From Fusibacter sp. A1 (GTDB taxonomy: Bacteria > Bacillota > Clostridia > Peptostreptococcales > Acidaminobacteraceae): a stretch of 64,000 nucleotides of DNA. Location of the stretch: assembly GCF_004125825.1 (NCBI RefSeq), contig NZ_QQWI01000008.1, positions 62,001-126,000 of the forward strand, given 5' to 3'. Below are positions 1 to 7,316 of this stretch, piece after piece. The notes beneath the pieces are model-generated. The model searched no databases and was not told the origin of the DNA. It saw only the letters and a list, made by a program, of their open reading frames with translations. The position numbers were made by a program, and so were the translations under genes. Positions within the stretch are counted from its first letter, which is position 1. The number at the start of each line of letters is the position of its first letter.

Positions 1-528
1 CAGATGGATATCGAAGACATCACCCTACAAAAGTATTCTTTCGATGCGGTCTGTCTGTCCAACTCGATACATCATATGCAAGATCTTAACAAATGCATCG
101 GTATCATGACAGAACTGATAAGACCTGGTGGAATCCTTCTATTTAATGAAATGTACTCAGGTAGCCTCAACCAGCAGCAAGTGACACACACGCTCATCCA
201 TCACTTTTGGGCCGAAATAGACAGAGCAAACAATATCGTCCACAACGAGACCCTAGACCGAAAAGAAATCATTAAAGCGATCAAAGGTCACGAAAGGATC
301 GGCGAAGTCGATATCTGGAACCTTGAAGTCACCGATCAAAAGCCTCTAAAACCAGAGGATTATGTCCTGTTGAAAGACACGCTCGTAAAGTCCTTAGATA
401 GGGTCAAAGACCACAAAGACTTTGAAAAATTCGAGATAAAGGCTGCCATGCTTGAAAAGCGGTTGGATACGATCGGCTTTTTACCTGCACCACAAATTAT
501 CGTAGTAGCTAAAGTAATGACTTATTGA
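1..528 (+). CDS. Class I SAM-dependent methyltransferase, C-terminal part
   Basis: The frame is already open at the first base, so the N-terminal half with the SAM-binding glycine loop lies outside the window. Visible is the back half of a Rossmann-type methyltransferase: FDAVCLSNSIHHM is the acidic strand and turn following the cofactor site, and LIRPGGILLFNEM is the 'L+PGG.l' motif of the family. The last ~110 residues carry no motif I can name, so the substrate is unknown. The ATG at position 4 is more likely an internal methionine than a start. The stop codon lies inside a terminator hairpin. Confidence 0.8.
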   Translation, partial: QMDIEDITLQKYSFDAVCLSNSIHHMQDLNKCIGIMTELIRPGGILLFNEMYSGSLNQQQVTHTLIHHFWAEIDRANNIVHNETLDRKEIIKAIKGHERIGEVDIWNLEVTDQKPLKPEDYVLLKDTLVKSLDRVKDHKDFEKFEIKAAMLEKRLDTIGFLPAPQIIVVAKVMTY

Positions 529-547
529 TTGAGTCGTTACTTTTTTT
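511..547 (+). terminator. Intrinsic terminator of the methyltransferase gene
   Basis: A 12-bp stem (511-522 with 532-543, one G-U pair) with a 9-nt loop is followed by a run of seven T. The stop codon of the methyltransferase sits in the loop, so stem and coding sequence overlap. Confidence 0.8.
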
Positions 548-569
548 ACGAAAGCAGCACACTTCTTTA

Positions 570-588
570 AATGATAAAAATTATCATT
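570..588. promoter_or_regulatory. Fur-family box-like palindrome
   Basis: AATGATAAAAATTATCATT is a 19-bp near-perfect palindrome. Its core TGATAAA-A-ATTATCA matches the 7-1-7 Fur/PerR-type operator (TGATAATnATTATCA) at all but one position. It abuts the -35 element of the tetR promoter, so a metal- or peroxide-sensing Fur-family repressor could act there. Which family member would bind is inference. Confidence 0.5.
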
Positions 589-615
589 GATATTAACGAT
601 TGATTATGGTAAACT
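587..615 (+). promoter_or_regulatory. Sigma-70 type promoter of the tetR gene
   Basis: TTGATA (587-592) and TAAACT (610-615) are separated by 17 bp, and TGG precedes the -10 as in extended -10 promoters. The predicted start of transcription falls on the TetR operator at 623-640, as expected for autorepression. Confidence 0.65.
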
Positions 616-622
616 TTCAGTG

Positions 623-640
623 AATGAACGAACATTCATT
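623..640. promoter_or_regulatory. TetR operator 1 (autoregulatory)
   Basis: AATGAACGAACATTCATT matches the perfect palindrome before the nitroreductase gene (1259-1276) at 17 of 18 positions. It lies between the -10 element and the tetR start codon. The sequence resembles TGAATGAACATTCA-type sites known for TetR-family repressors. Confidence 0.7.
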
Positions 641-657
641 TTTGAGGAGCTGTTTAC

Positions 658-1224
658 ATGGACAAAAAAGAACGAATCTATCATGCCGTTTTAGAAATCG
701 CCCTGCAAGGTGGAATAAGCGCTACGCCTATGTCAAAAATCGCAAACCATGCGGGCATTGCCGCCGGTACGATTTACCGCTATTTCGAAAACAAAGAAGT
801 CCTGCTAAGCGAACTTTATAACAGCATTGCAGACGAGCTCTATCAGGTCATGGCTGATCGCCACGATGAGTCTCTCATGCTTGAGACCTGCATTTATGAA
901 ATGTGGAAAGGCATTATCGACTACTACCTTGCCAACTCCAATAAAGTAAAGTTCATGCACGAATACAGAATGTCCTATCATGCATCCAAAGAAGTACTCT
1001 GCAAGCAAAAAGAAGTCTATGCCCTCTTCACGCAGGTACTCCATAGAGGTGTCGAACAGCAACTGATCAAACCGATTTCCTGCGCTGTCATGAGCTCAAT
1101 GATCTTAGGGCCGATAACAGAACTGTACATCTACCACGAAAGTGGAATAGCAGTCGTAGACGACGCCATGATCAAAGAGGCTTTTTCAGTCATCTGGCAA
1201 GGAATCAGCAAGCAAACCAACTAA
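658..1224 (+). CDS. TetR/AcrR family transcriptional regulator
   Basis: A 188-residue one-component repressor. The N-terminal helix-turn-helix is clear: ISATPMSKIANHAGIAAGTIYRYFENKEVLLSEL (residues ~19-52) has the family signature GI..GTiYrYF.nKe.Ll. The C-terminal ~130 residues form the variable ligand/dimer domain and give no hint of ligand. The start ATG at 658 follows GAGGAGC with good spacing. The same 18-bp operator occurs before this gene and before the nitroreductase just downstream, so the pair is very probably one regulon in which the repressor controls itself and the flavoenzyme. A terminator separates the two genes. Confidence 0.9.
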   Translation: MDKKERIYHAVLEIALQGGISATPMSKIANHAGIAAGTIYRYFENKEVLLSELYNSIADELYQVMADRHDESLMLETCIYEMWKGIIDYYLANSNKVKFMHEYRMSYHASKEVLCKQKEVYALFTQVLHRGVEQQLIKPISCAVMSSMILGPITELYIYHESGIAVVDDAMIKEAFSVIWQGISKQTN

Positions 1225-1250
1225 AACATTTTCTGTTTTAGTTTTATTTT
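1219..1250 (+). terminator. Intrinsic terminator after tetR
   Basis: AACTAAAAC (1219-1227) pairs with GTTTTAGTT (1235-1243), followed by TTATTTT. The stem starts inside the last codons of the regulator. Confidence 0.7.
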
Positions 1251-1256
1251 CACTAT

Positions 1257-1278
1257 AAAATGAATGAACATTCATTTT
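1257..1278. promoter_or_regulatory. TetR operator 2 in the nitroreductase promoter
   Basis: AAAATGAATG-AA-CATTCATTTT is a perfect palindrome with 10-bp arms and a 2-bp centre. A TATAAA element at 1254-1259 overlaps its left edge, so repressor binding would block RNA polymerase. It is the best copy of the motif also found at 623-640. Confidence 0.75.
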
Positions 1279-1298
1279 ATTCAACTAGGAGGTTGATT

Positions 1299-2042
1299 AT
1301 GAACAGTACAATTAATAGCATTTTAAATCACAGGTCGATAAGAAGCTACACAGATAAAGAGATATCTGTTGAAGAACTGGATGCGATACTCGCGTGTGCT
1401 CAAGCCGCTCCATCGTCCATCAACGGTCAACAGATGAGCGTGGTTGTCGTTAAGGATCAGGCGACAAAAGATAAAATCGCGGAATTTGCAGGCGGCCAGC
1501 CCTGGATCAGCCAAGCCCCTGTATTTCTTCTTTTCGTAGCTGATTTTTACAGAGCGAAGCTTGCAGGTGATAAGATCGGACAACCTCTTGTCATCGCAGG
1601 CAATATGGAAGGTACACTTGTCGGATCCATCGATACAGGACTTGCCATGGGCAATACGATTGCTGCAGCTGAATCGTTGGGGCTTGGCACAGTGTGCATC
1701 GGTGGAATCAGGAACAACCCTCAAGGAATGATCGACCTGCTCGGACTACCGGAGTACGTCTACCCTCTTGTCGGACTTTGTGTCGGTCACCCCAACACAG
1801 AAACGTTGCCTGACAAAAAACCAAGATTTGAAAAAGATGCGGTAATACACATCGAAAAATACAACACCGACCTTAAAAAGCACATCGACACATACGATGA
1901 AACCATAAAAAAATACATGGCTGCACGAGGTCAGGGTCAAAACATCCACGACTGGAGTGGAGCGATCGGCAACACCTACAACAAGGTATACTTCCCAAAA
2001 GTCAGCCAGACCCTCAGAAGTCAGCAGTTTAAATGTGAATAG
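1299..2042 (+). CDS. NADPH-dependent nitroreductase (NfsA/NfrA-like)
   Basis: A 247-residue FMN flavoprotein of the nitroreductase superfamily. The N-terminus INSILNHRSIRSYTDKEIS and AQAAPSSINGQQ are the phosphate/FMN-binding blocks; DTGLAMGNTIAAAESLGLGTVCIGGIR is the second conserved block; VGLCVGHP precedes the C-terminal extension typical of the NfsA/NfrA (FRP) branch. Such enzymes reduce nitro compounds, quinones or flavins with NADPH. I chose ATG 1299 because AGGAGG lies eight bases before it; the longer frame from 1260 would run through the operator. Expression is probably induced through the upstream TetR repressor. Confidence 0.9.
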   Translation: MNSTINSILNHRSIRSYTDKEISVEELDAILACAQAAPSSINGQQMSVVVVKDQATKDKIAEFAGGQPWISQAPVFLLFVADFYRAKLAGDKIGQPLVIAGNMEGTLVGSIDTGLAMGNTIAAAESLGLGTVCIGGIRNNPQGMIDLLGLPEYVYPLVGLCVGHPNTETLPDKKPRFEKDAVIHIEKYNTDLKKHIDTYDETIKKYMAARGQGQNIHDWSGAIGNTYNKVYFPKVSQTLRSQQFKCE

Positions 2043-2089
2043 CATCTTGGTGAAGAAATTCTAAGTATAACCTTTGTCAAATAAACTAG

Positions 2090-2144
2090 AAAAACCTCCA
2101 ATCAGTAGCCTAGTTCATACTAGGTAGTACTTGTCGGAGGTTTA
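2090..2144. terminator. Hairpin between convergent genes
   Basis: AAACCTCC (2092-2099) pairs with GGAGGTTT (2136-2143), and a second stem CCTAG/CTAGG (2109-2113, 2120-2124) lies inside. It sits between the convergent nitroreductase and kinase-like genes. On the minus strand it ends in TTTTT, so it probably works best for the minus-strand gene. Confidence 0.55.
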
Positions 2145-2177
2145 CTTTGCTTCTAGCGATGATAATTACGAATGTTT

Positions 2178-2708
2178 TCAGCGTTCAACAATTTCTAAAT
2201 ATGTCTTTTCTATCAGTCTGACATTATCGGCTATTTCTTTTGTGCCGTCAACTCGAAGTATTGGGCAGTGCAACGTATCTGACCACATTTCAACACTTTG
2301 AACAGTGCGCGATTTTACAAATTCAAGGAATTCCATCTCCGAATCATACATGTCACCGCCAGCTTTCACCCTATCTCCAAACTTCTCAGTCATTCTCTTG
2401 ATTACACGTTTGATTCGGATATCATATGGGACATCAATATACACACCTAGCTTATAGCCTGATGATATTTCATCTCCAAAATCACCCTTTACCGCTGCCA
2501 AAACAAACGTATCATACTTTATAATGTCCTTTTGCATCAAGCTTAGATATTCTTCTCGTGATCGTTGTTTTGTAAATGGAACATCTGCTTCCATAAAAAC
2601 ATACTCTTCAATATCCATAAACTTATAGTCCAGTGCATCCGCAAGCACCCTAGCTAACGTTGATTTTCCACTACCGTTTAATCCAAATACAAGAATCCCC
2701 TTTGGCAT
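2178..2708 (-). CDS. Small P-loop NTPase / nucleotide-kinase-like protein
   Basis: A 176-residue protein with an N-terminal Walker A motif GLNGSGKS (residues ~9-16), followed by a helix and the acidic patch FMDIEEY. This is the layout of shikimate/adenylate-kinase-like AAA_18 proteins. An arginine-rich LID-like segment (IRIKRVIKRMTEKFGDR, ~118-135) follows. The substrate is not recognisable; a small-molecule kinase is the best guess. The gene stands alone on the minus strand in a run of accessory enzymes. Confidence 0.7.
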   Translation of the reverse strand: MPKGILVFGLNGSGKSTLARVLADALDYKFMDIEEYVFMEADVPFTKQRSREEYLSLMQKDIIKYDTFVLAAVKGDFGDEISSGYKLGVYIDVPYDIRIKRVIKRMTEKFGDRVKAGGDMYDSEMEFLEFVKSRTVQSVEMWSDTLHCPILRVDGTKEIADNVRLIEKTYLEIVER

Positions 2709-2785
2709 TTCATTCCCCTTTGAGTTGTCATACTACGTTGTAATAATAATTAGGATAGGTCGAAGAAAAGTAAAATCACTTCTAT

Positions 2786-3580
2786 CTATTTGAAATAGAA
2801 GTATTGTTGAAGTAGCTTATCATATTCTTCTGAGCTCTCAATAACCCTCTCACTTATAACCTGACCATTTGAAGTCACTTTTAGCTTATCGCCTTTTATT
2901 GATACTCTTCCATGATCAATCGGAAGAGTGATTAGCTTTCTTTTTGTGAATGGAGATTCATCGCTTGTCTGATGAAAAACACACATAGATGCAAAGTCCT
3001 CAATGGCATGCTCTGGAACTGAAAATAGATACATAGGCACCTTTTGCCCTTCATGAAGAACACTCAAGATCATAGAGTCGAAATCCAGATGCTCAATGAT
3101 ATACTCAAATCTTGTATCACTCTGTATAGAAGGTATCCCAATATCCAAAGGCAATATACTTGACTCACCGAAACCTACATCCACTAAGTAGGTTTTGCGA
3201 TCAATTTGAACAAGCATAGCCAAATGGTCATATTCTGGACCATTTTTTTTGGAGTGATGATCATACACGCTTGCAGAAATCAGCTTCACATCAAAGCCGA
3301 TTTCAATCAATAAGCTATAGAACAAATAATTTAGCTCATAGCAAAAGCCTCCTCTATGACGATGAATGACCTTTTCGAAAATGTTTTTTAAATTCAATGA
3401 AATTTCAGTTTTAGAATGTACATCAAGGTTTTCAAAGGGAATATGAAACATATGTGAGTGCTGTAACTTACATAAAACATCATAATTGGGGAGTAATTCA
3501 CCTTCATAGCATATTCTTTTTAAATAAGTTAATCTATCGATGTTGTTCTCCTTTCTGTCCAACGAACCACAGACCGTCAA
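2786..3580 (-). CDS. nat: Arylamine N-acetyltransferase
   Basis: NAT enzymes move an acetyl group from acetyl-CoA to arylamines or hydrazines through a Cys-His-Asp triad. All three are visible: RGGFCYELN (Cys), YDHLAMLV (His) and LVDVGFGES (Asp). IPFENLDV is the family's N-terminal signature. The start is uncertain: the frame opens with TTG codons at 3580 and 3562, but the only good Shine-Dalgarno (AAGGAG) sits six bases before an ATC codon at 3541-3539. Starting there gives the usual NAT N-terminal length (about 23 residues before the LxxLHxxH block). The gene follows the HIT gene by about 10 bp. Confidence 0.88.
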   Translation of the reverse strand: MTVCGSLDRKENNIDRLTYLKRICYEGELLPNYDVLCKLQHSHMFHIPFENLDVHSKTEISLNLKNIFEKVIHRHRGGFCYELNYLFYSLLIEIGFDVKLISASVYDHHSKKNGPEYDHLAMLVQIDRKTYLVDVGFGESSILPLDIGIPSIQSDTRFEYIIEHLDFDSMILSVLHEGQKVPMYLFSVPEHAIEDFASMCVFHQTSDESPFTKRKLITLPIDHGRVSIKGDKLKVTSNGQVISERVIESSEEYDKLLQQYFYFK

Positions 3581-3589
3581 CCAGGTTTA

Positions 3590-4216
3590 CTATCCCTTAA
3601 TCAATTCTTCTCTAATTCGCTGCACAAACCATGAAAATTCTTCTTCACTTTCATATGGTGATGGCTCGCAAATGCGATAATCTATTGGTGCTGATGGAAA
3701 GTCATCGTCAAGATAGCGAGGAAACAAGTGACAATGGATATGCGGTCCAGAATTTGAGTGGATTTCATAATTGATTTTAACCGCTCCGGTAACTTTTTTG
3801 AGTGCATTTCCAACTAGCTGGATTTCACTCATAAAGCCAACCATGTCATCATGATTAATGTCCTCAAAATTAACATAGTGATTCTTAATCAGCACATGAC
3901 ATTTACCAAACAGCTTTCCCTGTGCAATTTTTTCGGCGGTAGCAAAAGCATAGTCGAGTTCTGCAATATCGACTAAAAAATCAGGAGCAGGAGCATTAGT
4001 GCAGCACAGGCAGTTTTCTTCTTTTGAATACTTATCATAGCCAGGGTAATTGTAATGAAAACTCCCACCTCTTTTTTCAGTAGTAGGTAAACGTTTCATC
4101 TTACAGCGTAAGTTTCCCTGTTCATCCTCAAAGAACCCACTATCGATAAAATCAGCTTTTTCATAAATAATCCTTGCAGCTTCTCCACCCTTAGATCCGG
4201 TTGAACAGCGAACCAT
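3590..4216 (-). CDS. HIT-domain protein fused to a GNAT C-terminal tail
   Basis: The C-terminal ~130 residues are a histidine-triad nucleotide-binding domain: LFGKCHVLIKNHY, then GPHIHCHLFPR with the HxHxH nucleotide-hydrolysing motif. An N-terminal CLCC motif (~residue 70) could bind zinc. The first ~45 residues (GGEAARIIYEKADFI...) are not HIT sequence but the last strand and helix of an acetyltransferase, continuous with the GNAT fragment encoded upstream in another frame. The ancestral gene was therefore probably a GNAT-HIT fusion, and the ATG at 4216 may only be the first usable start left after damage. The HIT part itself looks intact. Confidence 0.7.
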   Translation of the reverse strand: MVRCSTGSKGGEAARIIYEKADFIDSGFFEDEQGNLRCKMKRLPTTEKRGGSFHYNYPGYDKYSKEENCLCCTNAPAPDFLVDIAELDYAFATAEKIAQGKLFGKCHVLIKNHYVNFEDINHDDMVGFMSEIQLVGNALKKVTGAVKINYEIHSNSGPHIHCHLFPRYLDDDFPSAPIDYRICEPSPYESEEEFSWFVQRIREELIKG

Positions 4217-4437
4217 GAAATGCGGTTATTCGCTCTTGAAAAGTCAATGACTCCAAGACATCTTCCAGTCATTCGATCTATTGCAGTAAGTGCCTCAAAC
4301 CTTTCAACTTTATGATCCATATAACTATGGAAGGTTTCATCTGTCGCCATATTTGAACTATTAAAAAGTTCGGCAACCGTTCCCACAAGTTGCATCCATG
4401 CTGGCTTATCTTCATTTTTCACCCATCTAATAAGCAT
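4096..4437 (-). pseudogene. GNAT acetyltransferase, N-terminal fragment
   Basis: The reading frame from ATG 4437 (GGAGG ten bases upstream) gives a normal GNAT N-terminus up to NNRISWFAVQPD, the strand that precedes the acetyl-CoA-binding Q/RxxGxG/A loop. That loop and its helix are missing: the sequence jumps to the C-terminal GNAT residues (SKGGEAARIIYEKADF), which lie in the HIT frame. About 40 codons are lost and the frame has shifted, so no active acetyltransferase can be made. The remainder of this frame (LRVEKLQGLF...) is junk read-through. Confidence 0.7.
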
Positions 4438-4700
4438 AATCAACTAACCTCCATATTGTAAATTGTTCTTTTATAGTACCATTTACACTAGTAATTACAA
4501 TACATGTATTTATCAGTTCATGTAATATCAAAGACCTGCGTCTTGACTTGTTCTTGCTGTTTTGTCTGTGAGCTGCATATGTTAACTACTAAGACTTTTC
4601 CTGAATTTAAAGAACCAATTGTTTAGCGTCATTATTATATGATGGCATTCTATTAAAAAAATTATTAACTTAGATTTACTAATATCAAAGTTAAACGTAA

Positions 4701-4724
4701 AATGAGCAGATTTCTCTGCCCATT
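4701..4724 (-). terminator. Hairpin downstream of DUF2200 gene
   Basis: AATGAGCAGA (4701-4710) pairs with TCTGCCCATT (4715-4724) with one mismatch and a TTTC loop. Read on the minus strand it is followed by TTTTACG. The rest of 4444-4700 shows no gene, RNA or repeat I can support. Confidence 0.5.
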
Positions 4725-4742
4725 GCTAGTAATAAATATATT

Positions 4743-5099
4743 TCATATCGTGTTTCTAAGTATTTTAGCCATTGCTTTACCTTTTGCCAGTTCATCGATT
4801 AACTTGTCGAGATACCTGATCTCTCTCATTAACGGTTCGTCAATATTTTCTACACGAACTCCGCAAATCATACCTTTGATCTCATTTCGATTTGGATTCA
4901 AGTTCGGTGCTTTCTCAAAAAAAGTTTCAAAGTCGGTTTTATTTTCAATAAGTTTATCAAACTCCGTCTTCGTATATCCAGTTAACCAAAAGATGATTGA
5001 ATCAACTTCTTCTCTAGTTCGCCCTTTCTTTTGTGCCTTTGCGACATAAAGAGGATAAACGGTTGCTACACTCATGGTATAAATCTTATGTTTTTGCAC
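4743..5099 (-). CDS. DUF2200 family protein
   Basis: A 118-residue soluble protein that matches the DUF2200 pattern: [28 protein letters not shown] and [12 protein letters not shown]...[17 protein letters not shown]. Function is unknown for the family. The start is GTG 5099, with AAGGAAG eight bases upstream. That Shine-Dalgarno lies over the stop codon of the SRPBCC pseudogene, which suggests the two genes were once translationally coupled. Confidence 0.8.
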   Translation of the reverse strand: MQKHKIYTMSVATVYPLYVAKAQKKGRTREEVDSIIFWLTGYTKTEFDKLIENKTDFETFFEKAPNLNPNRNEIKGMICGVRVENIDEPLMREIRYLDKLIDELAKGKAMAKILRNTI

Positions 5100-5102
5100 A
5101 AT

Positions 5103-5388
5103 CTACTTCCTTTCGGCGTTAGCTGCACGTTTATAGGTTTTTAAATTGGCTTGCCATCCAATGCGCTGCTGCTCCAATGAATTTTCATCTTCTGTTTCAA
5201 AAACCTCAACAATCCGGGTTGTTCCTGGTGCAATCGCTTCAAAAGTAACTCAAGCCATCGTGGTTACATATCGACCAAACACCCACAAATCATTTGTCGC
5301 CTGTGGGCAGTGCCAATCGTCAGTTGTGAATGTCCATTCTCTAATATGGTCTGGCGTCGTTCACATCAGCCTCTATAACAAACTGCAT
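5103..5388 (-). pseudogene. SRPBCC/AHSA1-like protein, internally deleted
   Basis: Pieces of an activator-of-Hsp90-like (SRPBCC) protein can be read on the minus strand in order: MQFVIEADVN (ATG 5388), then in a shifted frame TTPDHIREW and DDWHCPQATNDLWVFGRY, then after an in-frame TGA the C-terminal VTFEAIAPGTTRIVEVF, EDENSLEQQRIGWQ and ANLKTYKRA. Against the usual ~140 residues, roughly 10 codons after DVN and about 45 codons after GRYVTTMA are missing. The gene is dead. It ends three bases before the DUF2200 start. Confidence 0.75.
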
Positions 5389-5494
5389 GTATTATTACAA
5401 CAATTTCATATTCTAATTTTATTTGTAATGATAGTTCACCTTAAAATAGGGAATAAGTTATAACAACAATTACTCGTGTGCGAAAGGAGCAACT

Positions 5495-5680
5495 ATGAAA
5501 CTTTTAACGTACCAATATAAGGATTCCATGCAGTTTTACTTGGCTAATGGCTTAGGAGTACTGGCTTTCCTTCTTGTAGCTCAGTTCCTAGTAGGACCGC
5601 TGATCCTTACAGCGCTTGTCAAATTCCTTGCGATTCCAATTATGCTTGTCATTGGAATGCGACTTATCGACCTTTGGTGA
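5495..5680 (+). CDS. Small hydrophobic membrane protein, 61 aa
   Basis: ATG 5495 follows AAAGGAGC at good distance. After a short polar N-terminus (MKLLTYQYKDSMQFY) the rest is hydrophobic (residues ~17-58), enough for one long or two short membrane helices. I do not recognise the family. It stands alone between the accessory patch and a repeat-rich intergenic stretch. Confidence 0.55.
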   Translation: MKLLTYQYKDSMQFYLANGLGVLAFLLVAQFLVGPLILTALVKFLAIPIMLVIGMRLIDLW

Positions 5681-5853
5681 TCCTCTACTTTTATCCAATA
5701 AGTCAATATGATTCGTGCTTACAATATCATTTGTGAGTACTTTTTTTTTGCTTATCAAGTGGACATAGATTATATCGATGGACTCCTTTTATAGTTTCCG
5801 ATGAGATAATTATTTCATATTGAGGTATTATTTCATCCATCAAAAAACACAAA

Positions 5854-5885
5854 GCGGGCGGACACGAGGCCGCGCCCCTACGAGG
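5854..5885. repeat. GC-rich 32-bp dispersed repeat, copy 1
   Basis: Begins GCGGGCGGACACGAGG and ends CCCCTACGAGG; identical to 6079-6110 at 31 of 32 positions. GGGCG and CGCCC can pair, so it may form a hairpin. It is far richer in GC than its surroundings. Similar 'GTAGGGGCG...CGCCC' palindromic repeats are scattered in many bacterial genomes. Confidence 0.75.
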
Positions 5886-5941
5886 ATTGTGGTCAACTCA
5901 CGCCTTGAATTTCCTTGCATTTGAAGCGTAGCGCCTTAAAA

Positions 5942-5971
5942 GTGCATGTACAGGTAAACTTGTACATGCAC
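5942..5971. repeat. Perfect 11-bp inverted repeat
   Basis: GTGCATGTACA (5942-5952) and TGTACATGCAC (5961-5971) around an 8-bp loop. There is no T-run, so it is not a standard terminator. It lies midway between the two GC-rich repeats in a 440-bp stretch (5681-6120) with no gene. Confidence 0.6.
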
Positions 5972-6078
5972 TATCAAATGTAATGTCGAATAAATACAGA
6001 AAGTGTTGCGATGATTGCTTTTCTTAGTGTGGTTTTATGAATATGCAGTTCTCTTGATCGCTTAAGTTCTGTTTTAGA

Positions 6079-6110
6079 GCGGGCGGACACAAGGCCGCGC
6101 CCCTACGAGG
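6079..6110. repeat. GC-rich 32-bp dispersed repeat, copy 2
   Basis: Second copy of the element at 5854-5885 in the same orientation, one substitution (ACAAGG for ACGAGG). It lies 10 bp beyond the stop codon of the CoA-transferase gene and could serve as its transcript's 3' hairpin. Confidence 0.75.
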
Positions 6111-6120
6111 GGATGTGGTT

Positions 6121-7308
6121 TTATAGTATCCCTTTTTTTCGTAACTCCTCTACCTCATCAGGCTCCATCTGAAGCATCTCTTTTAGAACTTCCTCGGTAT
6201 GTTCACCAAGGAGCGGTGCCGGGCGTGTGATTTTGCCTGGGGTGGTGCTGAGTTTTATCGGGATACCTGGAATCTGGGTCATCCCCGCCACCGGGTGCAT
6301 GATATCCACAAGCATTTCCCTAGCGAGCACCTGCTCGTTTTTTAAAACCTCGTCCATACCGCTGATGGGTCCTGACGGGATATCGTTGTTATCAAACAAA
6401 GCCTGCCAGTAGCTGGTGGTATGCTCTTTGATCCTGTCTGCGATGATAGGTCTAAGTTGACTGTAATGATTGCTTCTATCTGCATTTGTCATAAACCTTC
6501 CGTCTTCTGCCAGCGCTTTAAGCCCCGAGCACTTGCAGAAGCTTTTCCAGATCTTATCGTTTCCAACAGCGATGACGATGGTGCCGTCCGAAGTTTCGAA
6601 AGGTTCGAAGGGGACGATCGACGCGTGTCTGTTTCCTATTGGCGTTGGTACCTCACCCGTCGCCTGATATCTTGCGATGGCGTTTTCGAGTATGGCGACC
6701 TGGCAGTCCAGCATGGACACGTCCACCATCTGACCGGCACCTGTTTGTTGCCTGCTTGTCAGCGCTGCTAAGATGCCGATTGCGGTAAAAAGTCCTGCAG
6801 TGATATCAGCGATCGACGGTCCTACCCTTGTGGGCTCTCCGTCTTTTGGTCCGGTGATGCTCATGATGCCGCTCATGGCTTGAATCACACCGTCGTATGC
6901 GGGCTTCTTGGAATAGGGGCCTGTTTGTCCAAACCCTGTCGAACTTGCATAGATCAGTCTAGGGTTTAGCTTAATCAGCGTATCATAGCCAAGTCCCAGC
7001 TTATCCATGGTCCCGGGTTTAAAGTTTTCAACCACCACATCCACTTTCTTTACAAGCTCTTTAAAGATTCTGATGCCCTCTTCCGTTTTGAGGTTGAGCG
7101 TCATACTTCGTTTGTTTCTGTTTAAGCTCATGAAGTAAGCGCTCTGCTCCTTGATAAAGGGTCCGAACATTCTTGAATCGTCACCGGTTGATGGTATTTC
7201 AAGCTTGATGATATCAGCGCCCAGGTCCCCGAGTACCATCGTGGCATAGGGACCGGCAAGCACCCTTGTCAGGTCTAGCACCTTGATTCCCTCTAATGCG
7301 AATGCCAT
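6121..7308 (-). CDS. CaiB/BaiF family (class III) CoA-transferase
   Basis: A 395-residue full-length family III CoA-transferase, which moves CoA between carboxylic acids through an aspartyl-CoA thioester. Motifs seen: LEGIKVLDLTRVLAGPYATM at the N-terminus, DVVVENFKPGTMDKLGLGYD, and YDGVIQAMSGIM with the catalytic aspartate of the family. The C-terminal PLLGEHTEEVL block is also typical. It is the last gene of the 17-kb minus-strand block, 9 bp after the nitrilase gene. In context it may activate the carbon skeleton left after ring opening and nitrogen removal; the substrate is unknown. Confidence 0.9.
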   Translation of the reverse strand: MAFALEGIKVLDLTRVLAGPYATMVLGDLGADIIKLEIPSTGDDSRMFGPFIKEQSAYFMSLNRNKRSMTLNLKTEEGIRIFKELVKKVDVVVENFKPGTMDKLGLGYDTLIKLNPRLIYASSTGFGQTGPYSKKPAYDGVIQAMSGIMSITGPKDGEPTRVGPSIADITAGLFTAIGILAALTSRQQTGAGQMVDVSMLDCQVAILENAIARYQATGEVPTPIGNRHASIVPFEPFETSDGTIVIAVGNDKIWKSFCKCSGLKALAEDGRFMTNADRSNHYSQLRPIIADRIKEHTTSYWQALFDNNDIPSGPISGMDEVLKNEQVLAREMLVDIMHPVAGMTQIPGIPIKLSTTPGKITRPAPLLGEHTEEVLKEMLQMEPDEVEELRKKGIL

Positions 7309-7316
7309 AGGTTCAC

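Noticed and set aside
5146-5463. 105-codon open frame on the plus strand
   Set aside because: Lies over the SRPBCC pseudogene, whose conserved residues are read on the other strand.
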